DNA of 23,843 nt. Origin: a bacterium (lineage in GTDB: Bacteria > Bacillota_I > Bacilli_A > RF39 > UBA660). The DNA lies in contig JAQXHT010000058.1 in assembly GCA_029007415.1 (NCBI GenBank), positions 1 to 23,843 of the forward strand, read 5' to 3'. The position numbers and the translations under genes were made by a program. Shown here piece by piece: positions 14,381 to 22,950 of the stretch; position 1 is the first letter of the stretch, and each line of letters starts with the position of its first letter. The notes below the pieces were generated by a model, which did no database searches, was not told the origin of the DNA, and worked only from the letters and a program-made list of their open reading frames with translations.

Positions 14381-16339
14381 TTATTTTTGAGTATCGACTT
14401 TCATTTCAAATAGAATATTTCTTAATTCCATGGCACGTTCAAAATCTAATTCTTTAGCCGCATTCATCATTTCTGTTTCTATTCTTTCAATTTCGTCTAA
14501 TTTTTCTTGTTTAGTTAACTTCTTAGTTTTCTTCTTACTAGTCTTATCTATATTACTTACTACTTCTCTTATTTCCTTGACAATAGTTTTAGGAGTTATA
14601 TTGTGTTCTTTATTATATTTATCTTGAATAGTTCTTCTTCTTGCTGTCTCATCAATAGCTTTTTGCATACTATCAGTTATTTTATCAGCATACATAATAA
14701 CGTGGCCATCTTTATTTCTAGCACAACGACCTATCGTTTGAATTAAGCTTCGCTCGCTTCGTAAAAATCCTTCTTTATCAGCATCTAAAATAGCTATTAA
14801 CGACACTTCTGGTATATCTATTCCTTCTCTTAAAAGGTTTATTCCAACTACTACATCATATTTGCCAATTCTTAGGTCATGAATTATTTGTAAACGTTCT
14901 AAAGTTTTAATTTCAGTATGTAAATAAGCAACTTTTATATCAACATCTTTTAGATAATTGGCAAGTTCTTCAGCCATTCTAATTGTTAAAGTCGTAATTA
15001 ATACTCTTTCATTTTTTTCTTTTCTAATTCTTATTTCTTCTATTAGGTTATCAATTTGTCCTTCCGATTCTCTTACTTCGATAGTAGGGTCAAGTAGACC
15101 TGTCGGTCTAATGATTTGTTCAACATAATCACCATCTGTTTTTAGAAGTTCATAATCTCCTGGTGTAGCTGATACGTAAATTGCTTGATTTATCTTTTTT
15201 TCAAATTCCTCATATTTTAATGGTCTATTATCTAAGGCACTCGGAAGTCTAAAACCATAATCGACAAGATTCATCTTTCTAGCCCTGTCACCATTATACA
15301 TTCCTCTTACCTGTGGTAAAGTAACATGTGATTCATCTACAATTAGTAAATAATCATCATTAAAGAAGTCCATTAATGTGGTAGGAGTTTCTCCTCTTTC
15401 TCTACCAGCCATTGGGGCAGAATAGTTTTCTATTCCGTGACAGAAACCAGTCTCTTCTAACATTTCTAAATCATAATTTGTTCGTTGTTCTAATCTTTCT
15501 GCTGCTAATAATTTATTTTCCTTCTTTAGTTCCTCTAATCGTTCTTTTAACTCACTTTTTATTCTTTTAATAGCAGCTTTTAATTTTTCATCACTTACTA
15601 CAAAGTGACTAGCTGGAAAGATACTTATTGTCTTTTTATTAGTAACAATTGCTCCTGTTAAAACGTCTATTTCACTTATTCTATCTATTTCACTACCAAA
15701 AAACTCAATTCTATAACCAGTTTTATCTTGGTTAACTGGTATTATTTCCACTATATCGCCTCTTACTCTAAATGTTCCTCGATGAAAGTCAAAATCATTT
15801 CTTTCAAATTGCATTTCTACTAATTTAGCTAGAACTTTATCTCTTTCTATTTCGTCTCCTATACTAAGAGTTAACATTTTATTTTGATATTCTTCTACTT
15901 CTCCAATACCGTATATACAAGATACTGATGCTACAACTATAGTATCTTTATAAGTTAAAAGTGAAGATGTAGCTTCATGACGCAATTCATCTATTTCATC
16001 ATTTATTGATGAATCTTTTTCAATATAAGTATCGGTACTAGGAACATATGCTTCAGGTTGATAATAATCATAATAAGAAACAAAATAACAAACATGATTA
16101 TTAGGAAATAATTCCTTCATCTCCGCATATAACTGACCTGCTAATGTCTTATTATGTGCAAGTATTAAAGTTTGTTTATTGGTTCTTTGAATAACATTTG
16201 CCATAGTAAAAGTTTTACCTGTTCCTGTAGCACCTAGTAATACCTGCTCTTTTACTCCAGATTCTATTCCTTTTACTAATTTTTCTATCGCTTGTGGCTG
16301 ATCTCCACTTGGTTTAAATTTTGATACTAATTCAAACAT
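14381..16339 (-). CDS. uvrB: UvrABC excision nuclease subunit B
   Basis: 652 residues from the ATG at 16339 (MFELVSKFKPSGDQPQA), which has AGGAGG 6-7 nt upstream. Walker A GATGTGKT (36-43), the damage-probing beta-hairpin YYDYYQPEAYVP (89-100), DESH motif (near 335), helicase motifs TLTIRMAEEL and QTIGRCARN, and the C-terminal UVR domain (about 612-650, LDEIERIETEMMNAAKELDF) that contacts UvrC. It loads at lesions found by UvrA in nucleotide excision repair. uvrA often follows uvrB, but here rnr does. The promoter overlaps a LexA-like box, consistent with SOS control. Confidence 0.98.
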   Translation of the reverse strand: MFELVSKFKPSGDQPQAIEKLVKGIESGVKEQVLLGATGTGKTFTMANVIQRTNKQTLILAHNKTLAGQLYAEMKELFPNNHVCYFVSYYDYYQPEAYVPSTDTYIEKDSSINDEIDELRHEATSSLLTYKDTIVVASVSCIYGIGEVEEYQNKMLTLSIGDEIERDKVLAKLVEMQFERNDFDFHRGTFRVRGDIVEIIPVNQDKTGYRIEFFGSEIDRISEIDVLTGAIVTNKKTISIFPASHFVVSDEKLKAAIKRIKSELKERLEELKKENKLLAAERLEQRTNYDLEMLEETGFCHGIENYSAPMAGRERGETPTTLMDFFNDDYLLIVDESHVTLPQVRGMYNGDRARKMNLVDYGFRLPSALDNRPLKYEEFEKKINQAIYVSATPGDYELLKTDGDYVEQIIRPTGLLDPTIEVRESEGQIDNLIEEIRIRKEKNERVLITTLTIRMAEELANYLKDVDIKVAYLHTEIKTLERLQIIHDLRIGKYDVVVGINLLREGIDIPEVSLIAILDADKEGFLRSERSLIQTIGRCARNKDGHVIMYADKITDSMQKAIDETARRRTIQDKYNKEHNITPKTIVKEIREVVSNIDKTSKKKTKKLTKQEKLDEIERIETEMMNAAKELDFERAMELRNILFEMKVDTQK

Positions 16340-16408
16340 ATCTTTCCTCCTCATCTTTATTATAAACAGTTAATATATATTTTTCCCCATTTCTTATGAA
16401 TTATCTAT

Positions 16409-16437
16409 ATTATAATTATCAAATATACGTTCGTCAA
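16409..16437 (-). promoter_or_regulatory. uvrB promoter with overlapping LexA/DinR-type SOS box
   Basis: Minus strand TTGACG (16432-16437), exactly 17 bp, TATAAT (16409-16414). Positions 16420-16433 read CGAACGTATATTTG on the minus strand, matching 8 of the 10 defined bases of the Gram-positive SOS box CGAAC-N4-GTTCG. The left half is perfect and overlaps the -35, the usual place for repression. The leader before uvrB is about 65 nt. Confidence 0.72.
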
Positions 16438-16507
16438 TAGTTTTTTTACAAAAAGAAACTGTTCTTTTAACTTTCTAACTAAGTCACTATTTCTTTAGAA
16501 AATAACA

Positions 16508-16536
16508 TTGGCTTTTTCTTTTTAACATTTTATTAT
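16508..16536 (+). promoter_or_regulatory. Promoter of the plus-strand unknown gene
   Basis: TTGGCT (16508-16513), 17-bp spacer, TATTAT (16531-16536), 28 bp before the ATG at 16565, with GGAGGA between. Confidence 0.5.
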
Positions 16537-16564
16537 AAACATTAGGAATAGGAGGAAGATTTAG

Positions 16565-17155
16565 ATGGAAGATTGGTATAGTGAATATATAAGAATTGTT
16601 AGAATGGAATATTTTGTTAAAGATAAATTAAAATTAGCTATTGATAAAATAAAAGAAGAAAAGGAAACAAATAACTTAAGTGCAGTAGATACTTTAACAT
16701 TAGTTGATAAAGAAATAAGAATGTTACTTAATAATTTAAGAAAAACGGATGCATGTATAATGATTGATTATATAGCTTCTGTAAAAAAGCCATTTGTTAC
16801 AAAAGCTAAAGAAGAAATAGCGCAAGATGTTGCTAATATAATAAAAAAGGAGCCCTATGATATAACAGTTAAGGTAAATAGTTACTTTAATGAACTAAAA
16901 GAGAAGGGAATTGATTTAGATGGAACAGAAATGTTAAAAATTAAAAAAGAAGGAAAACAAGAATTAGAGAAAGAAAGATTAGAAAGAGAAAGCAAATACG
17001 TATATGGAATACCTAGATATCCCAAAGGAGAGATAATAAAAAAAGCAAGAAGTAAATATTTATCATATTCTGGTTCTTCAAGAAGAGAATCTACTCCTCA
17101 GCAAAATGACACGCAATTTCTTGCTGGTGGATACTATCCTTATCATCAATATTAG
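16565..17155 (+). CDS. Unrecognised charged helical protein (196 aa)
   Basis: The only confident plus-strand gene, divergent from uvrB. Residues 1-120 are helical and Lys/Glu-rich (MEDWYSEYIRIVRMEYFV, then DTLTLVDKEIRMLLNNLRK near 42-60). A strongly charged helix at 121-143 (KIKKEGKQELEKERLERESK) looks coiled-coil. The tail 160-196 is low complexity and Ser/Gln/Tyr-rich (YSGSSRRESTPQQ, ending YYPYHQY). No signal peptide, membrane segment or catalytic motif. I do not recognise a family. The start has GGAGGA about 9 nt upstream, and a strong shared terminator follows, so it is a single-gene unit. Its body stays clear of the LexA-like box at 16420. Confidence 0.8.
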   Translation: MEDWYSEYIRIVRMEYFVKDKLKLAIDKIKEEKETNNLSAVDTLTLVDKEIRMLLNNLRKTDACIMIDYIASVKKPFVTKAKEEIAQDVANIIKKEPYDITVKVNSYFNELKEKGIDLDGTEMLKIKKEGKQELEKERLERESKYVYGIPRYPKGEIIKKARSKYLSYSGSSRRESTPQQNDTQFLAGGYYPYHQY

Positions 17156-17165
17156 ACAAATTAAA

Positions 17166-17200
17166 ACTCATACAGCAAAAATGTATGAGTCTTCTTTTAT
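17166..17200. terminator. Bidirectional terminator between convergent genes
   Basis: Perfect 9-bp stem ACTCATACA/TGTATGAGT (17166-17174 and 17182-17190), loop GCAAAAA. CTTCTTTTA follows on the plus strand and TTTTAATTTG on the minus strand, serving the plus-strand gene ending at 17155 and the M15 peptidase operon ending at 17197. Confidence 0.85.
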
Positions 17201-17934
17201 AAAGTCTTACTCTTCTTTACAGCTGACATTCTTTTCTTTATTTCTTTCATCTTAGTTTCATTCGGTTCAAAATGTTGCCAATCACAAGACCACTCATCAC
17301 TCTGTAATGGCCATATTCCTCCACATTCATAACCAACACTATCAAATACTTTACAAATAGAATCATTAAGAGTAATAATATGTTTATTTTCTTTGGCTTT
17401 TTCTTCTCTATCAACTAACAAGTTTTTCTCATAAGCAGTTAATAAACTATCATCAAATGTTCCATCACTATTTCTTGGTGTATAGGGATTATCTAATGGA
17501 TTAATATCAATAGCAAGTCCATAAGCATGATTTGATAAAGTAGTTCTATTAGGTATCTTTCTATAACAAAAACTACTACTATTATTATTTGTAACACTAT
17601 TTCTATCAGTAGTTACACCATCTTTATACCAAAAATCATCTATTAAACGCATAGAATTGATTTGATACTTTAATAAGAACAAATTAGAAAATACTTCTCG
17701 CACTTCATCAATTATTACTTTATTAACAATCATCTCACCTACAACTACATCACCATCATAATTATAATGTAACATCTTAATATAAGTTAAATCATCAAGT
17801 GATATATCATCATTCTTTTGATAACTTTTTCCATTTATTCTTTGATAAACATCATCATTTTCTTTTATATCTTTATTTTCAAAGATAAACTCCTTAGAAT
17901 TTACTTTTTCTCCAATTTTTAAATTATCTAACAT
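17197..17934 (-). CDS. M15-family peptidase (D-Ala-D-Ala carboxypeptidase-like), no signal peptide
   Basis: 245 residues. The zinc site pattern of M15C/Peptidase_M15_4 enzymes is visible: LSNHAYGLAIDINPLDNP with His136 and Asp143, and CDWQHFE with His221. GEMIVNKVIIDEVREVF near 66-82 and MRLIDDF near 95 also fit the family. Such enzymes cleave D-Ala-D-Ala or L-Ala-D-Glu bonds in cell wall peptides. The N-terminus (MLDNLKIGEKVNSK) is polar, with no signal peptide or anchor, although GGAGGG directly supports this start. It may act on imported wall peptides, or leave the cell by lysis or an unrecognised route as phage endolysins do. It is the last gene of the operon. Confidence 0.88.
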   Translation of the reverse strand: MLDNLKIGEKVNSKEFIFENKDIKENDDVYQRINGKSYQKNDDISLDDLTYIKMLHYNYDGDVVVGEMIVNKVIIDEVREVFSNLFLLKYQINSMRLIDDFWYKDGVTTDRNSVTNNNSSSFCYRKIPNRTTLSNHAYGLAIDINPLDNPYTPRNSDGTFDDSLLTAYEKNLLVDREEKAKENKHIITLNDSICKVFDSVGYECGGIWPLQSDEWSCDWQHFEPNETKMKEIKKRMSAVKKSKTL

Positions 17935-17957
17935 ATTTCCCTCCGAGGTATTTTATG

Positions 17958-18449
17958 TTAATTATTAAGATTAATTGTAATTTTATCGATATCTTTATTA
18001 AATTCTCGATAACTTACTCCACAGGTATCAAACAATCTCCTAGAAGCAACACAACTATCTGTATCTTTATATTTATTATCTAGGTATATTACTTCTTTTA
18101 TTCCTGATTGAACTATCGCTTTAGCACACTCATTACAAGGAAACAAGGAAGCATATAGTTTAGAGTCTTCTAAATCTCTTTTGTTTCCCCTAAAGTTTAA
18201 TATAGCATTCAATTCAGCGTGACAAACATACATATATTTAGTATCTACTGGATTGCCTTCTCTTTCCCAAGGAAAATCTTCATCATCAAAACCATTTGGT
18301 GCTCCATTATAACCAATTGATAATATCCTATTATCGCTACTTACAATGCAAGCTCCAACTTGTGTTGAAGGATCTTTACTTCTTAATGATGATAGTTTAG
18401 CAATACTCATAAAATATGTATCCCATGATATATAATCTTTTCTTTGCAT
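17958..18449 (-). CDS. dCMP deaminase family protein
   Basis: 163 residues with the zinc-dependent cytidine/deoxycytidylate deaminase motifs CHAELNAI (His77, catalytic Glu79) and FPCNECAKAI (Cys105, Cys108). STQVGACIVSSDNRILSIGYNGAPNGF (28-54) and the short acidic insert DDEDFPWERE are typical of dCMP deaminases such as ComEB. The enzyme turns dCMP into dUMP, the precursor of dTMP. Its start lies 3 bp after the stop of the preceding membrane protein gene, with AAGGAAGTG about 9 nt upstream inside that gene. Its presence in a surface-glycan-like operon is odd but may be only transcriptional convenience. Confidence 0.93.
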   Translation of the reverse strand: MQRKDYISWDTYFMSIAKLSSLRSKDPSTQVGACIVSSDNRILSIGYNGAPNGFDDEDFPWEREGNPVDTKYMYVCHAELNAILNFRGNKRDLEDSKLYASLFPCNECAKAIVQSGIKEVIYLDNKYKDTDSCVASRRLFDTCGVSYREFNKDIDKITINLNN

Positions 18450-18452
18450 TTA

Positions 18453-19880
18453 CTATTTCACTTCCTTTTTATATAGTTTTTTATGTTTTCCTTTTAAAAC
18501 AACTCGATAACTTTTATCATTCTTTAAATAATAGTATAAAGAGTCATCATCTTCTACTATAATATAATCAAAATCATATTTTTGCAAAAATTTTTTATAA
18601 TTAATTGTTCCTTTCTTAACTTTGCAAGCTTCATCAAAGATATCTTCTTTTCCATTATTCTTTTTAATAAATATTTCTGCCCTACTATCCATATATGGAC
18701 GATAGCCACTATATTCAAAGTAAGAACCATTATTATAATCAGCATAAAGTTTTATGTCTTTATTAGCATATTTATCAAGATAATCAATATATTTTTGATT
18801 ATTGTTTTTTAAATAGTATTTATTATTATTTATATTAATACCTAAAATCAGTAAAACTATTATTATTTCTGATATGTATAATTTGATAGGTATTTCCTTA
18901 GTATTCGTTTCTTCAAATGGTAAATACATACTAAGATAAGGTAGAACACAAGCATAAAAGATACTTACATTTCGAAAGTTGGAGAAAGCCATATAAATTA
19001 CTCCAAAAGTCAAAAATATCTGTCTTATAGTTGGTTTCTTTTTATTAAAAATCATAAAACTTAATAATATGAATAATGATACTAAAAAGAAATGGTTAGG
19101 TAAGTCCAAAGGTTCTTTAAATGTCAAATTAGACATTTCTATTATTTCTTTATTAATAATATCAACTCCATAAGAAGTAAGAGAGTAAAACATATTCTTT
19201 ATACCATATGGATTAATAAAGCCAACTAAAAAAGATATAAACAATATTACTATTAATTTAGATATTCTTTTATCTCGGTGTTTATAATATAAATAGAAAA
19301 GTTCTACTAGAAAGGGCATACTAAATATGAATAAACATAACCACATCGAAGCATGAAAGTTAATTAGTAATAATGATACTATTGGTAATAGATAGATAGC
19401 TTTGCTATTTTTCTTTACAAATAATTCTAATATATAGATGATAATGATGAATAGTAATAAACTATATAGAAATGGTCTTGGTACTAGGAAAAATGTTTGT
19501 AACAATATATCGATAACACAAACAGTTATTACTGAATTAAAAACTTTGTTATCAGTTATTAACATGCATAATTTGTATAAGAAATACATTATTAGTAAGT
19601 TAACAGTAAATACTAGGAGAAATAGTCCTGTCCCCCCTAAGACTTTATAAACAGAATAAAATGATACTGCTGATAACCATTGTTGCATTACAAAGGATAA
19701 GTTACTATGCATTGATAAAAAATCATATTTAGGAAAACCATTAGTTAAGACTTTTCTACCGTAAGATAGTAAAAACCAAATATCACTTTCTTTATTACTA
19801 TAAGTATTAAGCATAACTACAATAGGTAAGATAAAATATAAGTAACATAAATATTTACTTGGTTTATATTTTTTAAACAT
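18453..19880 (-). CDS. GT-C-like multi-pass membrane protein, second tandem copy
   Basis: 475 residues from the ATG at 19880 (MFKKYKPSKYLCYL); a TTG one codon earlier is not needed because AGGTGAT sits upstream and the paralogue starts identically. About ten hydrophobic segments fill residues 12-345. Blocks shared with the paralogue are SDIWFLLSYGRKVL (near 33), FLSMHSN and QQWLS (near 57-69), FHASMWLC (near 175) and, in the soluble C-terminus, NNGSYFEYSGYRPYMDSRAEIF (near 385-406). This layout, acidic first loop, long membrane core and a final DSRAE segment, resembles a broad group of GT-C-type predicted lipid-linked sugar transferases. The reaction is not established. Downstream is dCMP deaminase, 3 bp away. 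Confidence 0.75.
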   Translation of the reverse strand: MFKKYKPSKYLCYLYFILPIVVMLNTYSNKESDIWFLLSYGRKVLTNGFPKYDFLSMHSNLSFVMQQWLSAVSFYSVYKVLGGTGLFLLVFTVNLLIMYFLYKLCMLITDNKVFNSVITVCVIDILLQTFFLVPRPFLYSLLLFIIIIYILELFVKKNSKAIYLLPIVSLLLINFHASMWLCLFIFSMPFLVELFYLYYKHRDKRISKLIVILFISFLVGFINPYGIKNMFYSLTSYGVDIINKEIIEMSNLTFKEPLDLPNHFFLVSLFILLSFMIFNKKKPTIRQIFLTFGVIYMAFSNFRNVSIFYACVLPYLSMYLPFEETNTKEIPIKLYISEIIIVLLILGININNNKYYLKNNNQKYIDYLDKYANKDIKLYADYNNGSYFEYSGYRPYMDSRAEIFIKKNNGKEDIFDEACKVKKGTINYKKFLQKYDFDYIIVEDDDSLYYYLKNDKSYRVVLKGKHKKLYKKEVK

Positions 19881-19888
19881 CAAATCAC

Positions 19889-21304
19889 CTACTTTTTCTT
19901 ATATAAATAGCTATTTTCTACTTTTAGTATTTTTTCATATGATTTATTATCTTTTAAATAATAATAAAGTGTTTCTTTATTACTAACTACTAAGTAATCA
20001 AAGTTATATTTAGCTAAAAATTTTTCTGGTTTTAATTTTCCTTGCTCTAACTTATAGCATTCATTCATTACATCATATTTTTTATTATTGGCTTTGACAA
20101 AGACTTCTACTCTTCCATCCATATAAGGGTGATAACCATCAAATACATAGTAAGAACCATTATCATTATTAGCATAAAGTTTTATATCTTTTGTGGCATT
20201 TTTATTAAGATAATCAATCGCTTTCTGATGAGGATTTTTCAAAGTATAGCTTCCTGTTGCAATATTAGCTATTAATATAATTATAATGGCTGTAGAAGTT
20301 ATTATAAAATACTTACTATATTTTCTTTTATCATCTTTTATGTCACTGTTTTCAAAAGGAAGGTAGTTACTATAAAATGGTAAAGCACAGATACAGAAAA
20401 AACTTAAGTTTCGGAAGTTTCGTAAAGCCATATAAAACGTTCCAAAGATAAGTAATACTTGATGAATAGAGGCTTTTTTCTTTACTGACATATAAATATT
20501 TAATCCAAAGAAGGTTATTAGTAAAACGTAATAAGCAGGAGATAGAACACCACTAAGTGTAAATGGTGACATTTCCATTACAGTTTCATTTATCGCTTTT
20601 ATACCATAACTTGATAAAGCATAAGTCATACTATTAATTCCATACGGATTAATAAAACCTACTAAAAAGGATATAATTAATAAAATTATTAATTTAATTA
20701 TTTTTTTATCTTTCTTAAATAAAAATTCTGCTACAAATGGCATACTAAAAATAAAGAAACAAAGCCACATTGAAGCATGTAAATTTATTAATAGTAATGA
20801 TAAAAGAGGAAGTAAATAGATACTTTTACTATCTTCTTTCCGATATATTTCAAGGATATAAATAAGTAATATAAATATCAAAAAGGTAAATATTTGTGGT
20901 CTTGAAGTAATGAAGTAAGTTTGTAAAAGAATATCAGTAACAGAAGCAGTTATAACAGAATTGAATATCTTATTTGAAGATATTTTCATACAAAGTTTAT
21001 AAAGGAAATAAAGTATCAGACAGTTTACAATGAATACTATTAAATATATTCCTACTCCTCCTAAAACTTTATAAGAAAGGTAATAAATTATATCAGATAA
21101 CCACTGTTGAACTACTAAAGAAAAATTACTATGCATTGATAAAATATCATTATGTGGAAAACAATTTTTTAATATATATCTACCATAACTTAAGATAAAC
21201 CAAATATCTCTTTCTTTAATAATCATTATCATCGTAGAAAGTAGAACTGGAATAAAAAAGTATAAATAAGATAAATATTTGCTTGGTTTATACTTCTTAA
21301 ACAT
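19889..21304 (-). CDS. GT-C-like multi-pass membrane protein, first tandem copy
   Basis: 471 residues, paralogous over its whole length to the next gene. KERDIWFILSYGRYIL (near 30-45), ILSMHSNFSLVVQQWLSD (near 54-71) and LHASMWLCFFIF (near 174) are shared, with about ten membrane segments to residue 350 and a soluble end containing NDNGSYYVFDGYHPYMDGRVEVF (near 377-399). Its ATG overlaps the stop of the FAD oxidoreductase gene by one base (TAATG) with GGAGGA upstream, so the two are translationally coupled. By architecture it may transfer a sugar from a polyprenyl carrier outside the membrane, but no substrate can be assigned. Confidence 0.77.
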   Translation of the reverse strand: MFKKYKPSKYLSYLYFFIPVLLSTMIMIIKERDIWFILSYGRYILKNCFPHNDILSMHSNFSLVVQQWLSDIIYYLSYKVLGGVGIYLIVFIVNCLILYFLYKLCMKISSNKIFNSVITASVTDILLQTYFITSRPQIFTFLIFILLIYILEIYRKEDSKSIYLLPLLSLLLINLHASMWLCFFIFSMPFVAEFLFKKDKKIIKLIILLIISFLVGFINPYGINSMTYALSSYGIKAINETVMEMSPFTLSGVLSPAYYVLLITFFGLNIYMSVKKKASIHQVLLIFGTFYMALRNFRNLSFFCICALPFYSNYLPFENSDIKDDKRKYSKYFIITSTAIIIILIANIATGSYTLKNPHQKAIDYLNKNATKDIKLYANNDNGSYYVFDGYHPYMDGRVEVFVKANNKKYDVMNECYKLEQGKLKPEKFLAKYNFDYLVVSNKETLYYYLKDNKSYEKILKVENSYLYKKK

Positions 21305-22836
21305 TATTTTTCCTCCTGATATGATTTATCAATGTTTATGTTCCACAATTTATCTAAATTATGTTCATTGTTTTTAATCATTCTACCACAAACTATACCA
21401 CTATAAATTGAATGATCCATATTGTTATAAGAGTGTGTACCATTTCTACCAATACAATATAAATTATCTATCTCATTTAAATAATTTCTTATTTTATCTA
21501 TTTCTTTATAACTATCGAAATAAGCAGGATAAGCTTTCTTCACTCTAATAACCACTGAATCTAATACTTCTCCTTCAAAAAATTTCATCCTACTAAGTTC
21601 ATCTTTTGCCATAGCAACTATATCTTTGTCTTTCATATTCCAAAAATCATCATTTTCATTGCAGAAATATTCAAGTCCCATCCAAACAGTATTTACTGGA
21701 TCTTTAACCATATATGGCGACCAGTTATTGAAAATTTGAATTCGTCCTAATTTTACATTTTTATCTTGAACATATATCCAGTTATCGCTTACACTTCCGT
21801 GAATAGTATTACTATCTCCTACTTTAAAAGATGGTACTAAAAGTCCTACTGTTAAAAAGTCTCTATAAGGTAAATCACTTGCTAATTTGACTATTTTTCT
21901 TGGTACATCATTCATTGCTGAAATTAAATCTTTTAATGGCATAGAACTAACTAAAATATCACATTTACAAATAATATACTTTTCATCTTTTAGATATACT
22001 ACTGAAGTTAAGTGCATGTTATTCTTTTTAATTTTTACTACTTTGGCATCTTTAATTATCTTTCCACCTAAATTTTCAATTTTTTTAGCCAATGTCTCAT
22101 ATAATTCACCCGGTCCATACTTTGGATAATAAAATGACTCTATCAAAGATGTTTCTTTATTTTTATTTTCTAAATGAAAAATTCGTTTAAAATAATCAAT
22201 AAATACCTTGCTAATTGATATTCCTTTTACCCTTTGACTCCCCCAACTAGCATCTATTTCTTTAGGAGCTCTTCCCCAGACTTTTGTTGTATATCCTTCA
22301 AAAAAAATAGAATATAGTTTTTTTCCAAATCTATTGATATAAAAATTTTCAAGATTAAATTCATCAAGTTTATGAACAGTTGACTTTAAATAACTCATTC
22401 CACAAGCACAAGTAGTGGTAAAACCTAGATTATTAATAGTTTTAAGATTAAAATTAACTGGATAATCAAAAAATTTATGATTATAATAAATTCTACTTAC
22501 TCTGTTTCTAATTAACATAACACTATCTTCTACTTCTGGGTCATTTCCCTTTGCTGGAAATTCTTTATCTGTTTTTAATAACTTGTCATCATAAGCAGGT
22601 TTGTTTTGTAATGGTAATAATTCAAACCAAAGTTTCTTTACTTCTTCATTTTTAGTAAAAAAACGATGTCCTCCAATATCAATTCTGTTATCTTTATAAT
22701 TTACTGTTTTACTGATACCACCAACCTCTTTATCTTCTTCTAGAATAGTTACTTCTACATCTTTTACTGTTTTTAATATTTCATAAGCACAAGATAAACC
22801 AGCTGGTCCTGCTCCAATAATTACTACTTTCTTCAT
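21304..22836 (-). CDS. FAD-dependent oxidoreductase resembling UDP-galactopyranose mutase
   Basis: 510 residues. FAD/NAD dinucleotide fold GAGPAG (8-13), EEDKEVGGISKT (33-44) with the acidic ribose-binding end of strand 2, IDIGGHRFF (near 53-61), the hallmark EGYTTKVWGRAPKEID...GSQRVKGIS (near 178-205), YPKYGPGELYE (near 237-247) and the C-terminal FAD block LYCIGRNGTHSYNNMDHSI (near 465-483). This group is related to UDP-galactopyranose mutases and amine-oxidase-like proteins found in polysaccharide loci. A role in making a nucleotide- or lipid-linked sugar fits the coupled GT-C-like genes, but the reaction is unproven. It is the first gene of the operon with a clear promoter; the ribosome site GGGAGA lies 6 nt upstream. 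Confidence 0.85.
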   Translation of the reverse strand: MKKVVIIGAGPAGLSCAYEILKTVKDVEVTILEEDKEVGGISKTVNYKDNRIDIGGHRFFTKNEEVKKLWFELLPLQNKPAYDDKLLKTDKEFPAKGNDPEVEDSVMLIRNRVSRIYYNHKFFDYPVNFNLKTINNLGFTTTCACGMSYLKSTVHKLDEFNLENFYINRFGKKLYSIFFEGYTTKVWGRAPKEIDASWGSQRVKGISISKVFIDYFKRIFHLENKNKETSLIESFYYPKYGPGELYETLAKKIENLGGKIIKDAKVVKIKKNNMHLTSVVYLKDEKYIICKCDILVSSMPLKDLISAMNDVPRKIVKLASDLPYRDFLTVGLLVPSFKVGDSNTIHGSVSDNWIYVQDKNVKLGRIQIFNNWSPYMVKDPVNTVWMGLEYFCNENDDFWNMKDKDIVAMAKDELSRMKFFEGEVLDSVVIRVKKAYPAYFDSYKEIDKIRNYLNEIDNLYCIGRNGTHSYNNMDHSIYSGIVCGRMIKNNEHNLDKLWNINIDKSYQEEK

Positions 22837-22875
22837 ATTCTTTCTCCCTGTAATTAATACTCTTTTCTTAACTTA

Positions 22876-22904
22876 ATTCTATCAAAGTGAAGATAAAATG
22901 TCAC
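22876..22904 (-). promoter_or_regulatory. Promoter of the FAD oxidoreductase - GT-C operon
   Basis: Minus strand GTGACA (22899-22904), 17 bp, TGA then TAGAAT (22876-22881): extended -10 promoter, starting right after the terminator of the dehydrogenase gene and about 40 bp before the ATG at 22836. Confidence 0.6.
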
Positions 22905-22905
22905 T

Positions 22906-22933
22906 AAAAAGAGCTATCTAAATTAATAGCTCT
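22906..22933 (-). terminator. Rho-independent terminator of the short-chain dehydrogenase
   Basis: Minus strand perfect 8-bp stem AGAGCTAT/ATAGCTCT with an 8-nt loop, followed by TTTTTAG, 18 bp after the stop codon. Confidence 0.85.
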
Positions 22934-22950
22934 CGAATGCTTAATAATAA

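Noticed and set aside
14430..14627. Plus-strand frame opposite the 3' end of uvrB
   Set aside because: Shadow of the Lys/Glu-rich UVR region read on the other strand.
19438..19650. Plus-strand frame inside the GT-C-like gene
   Set aside because: Antisense shadow of membrane-segment codons, with no initiation signal.
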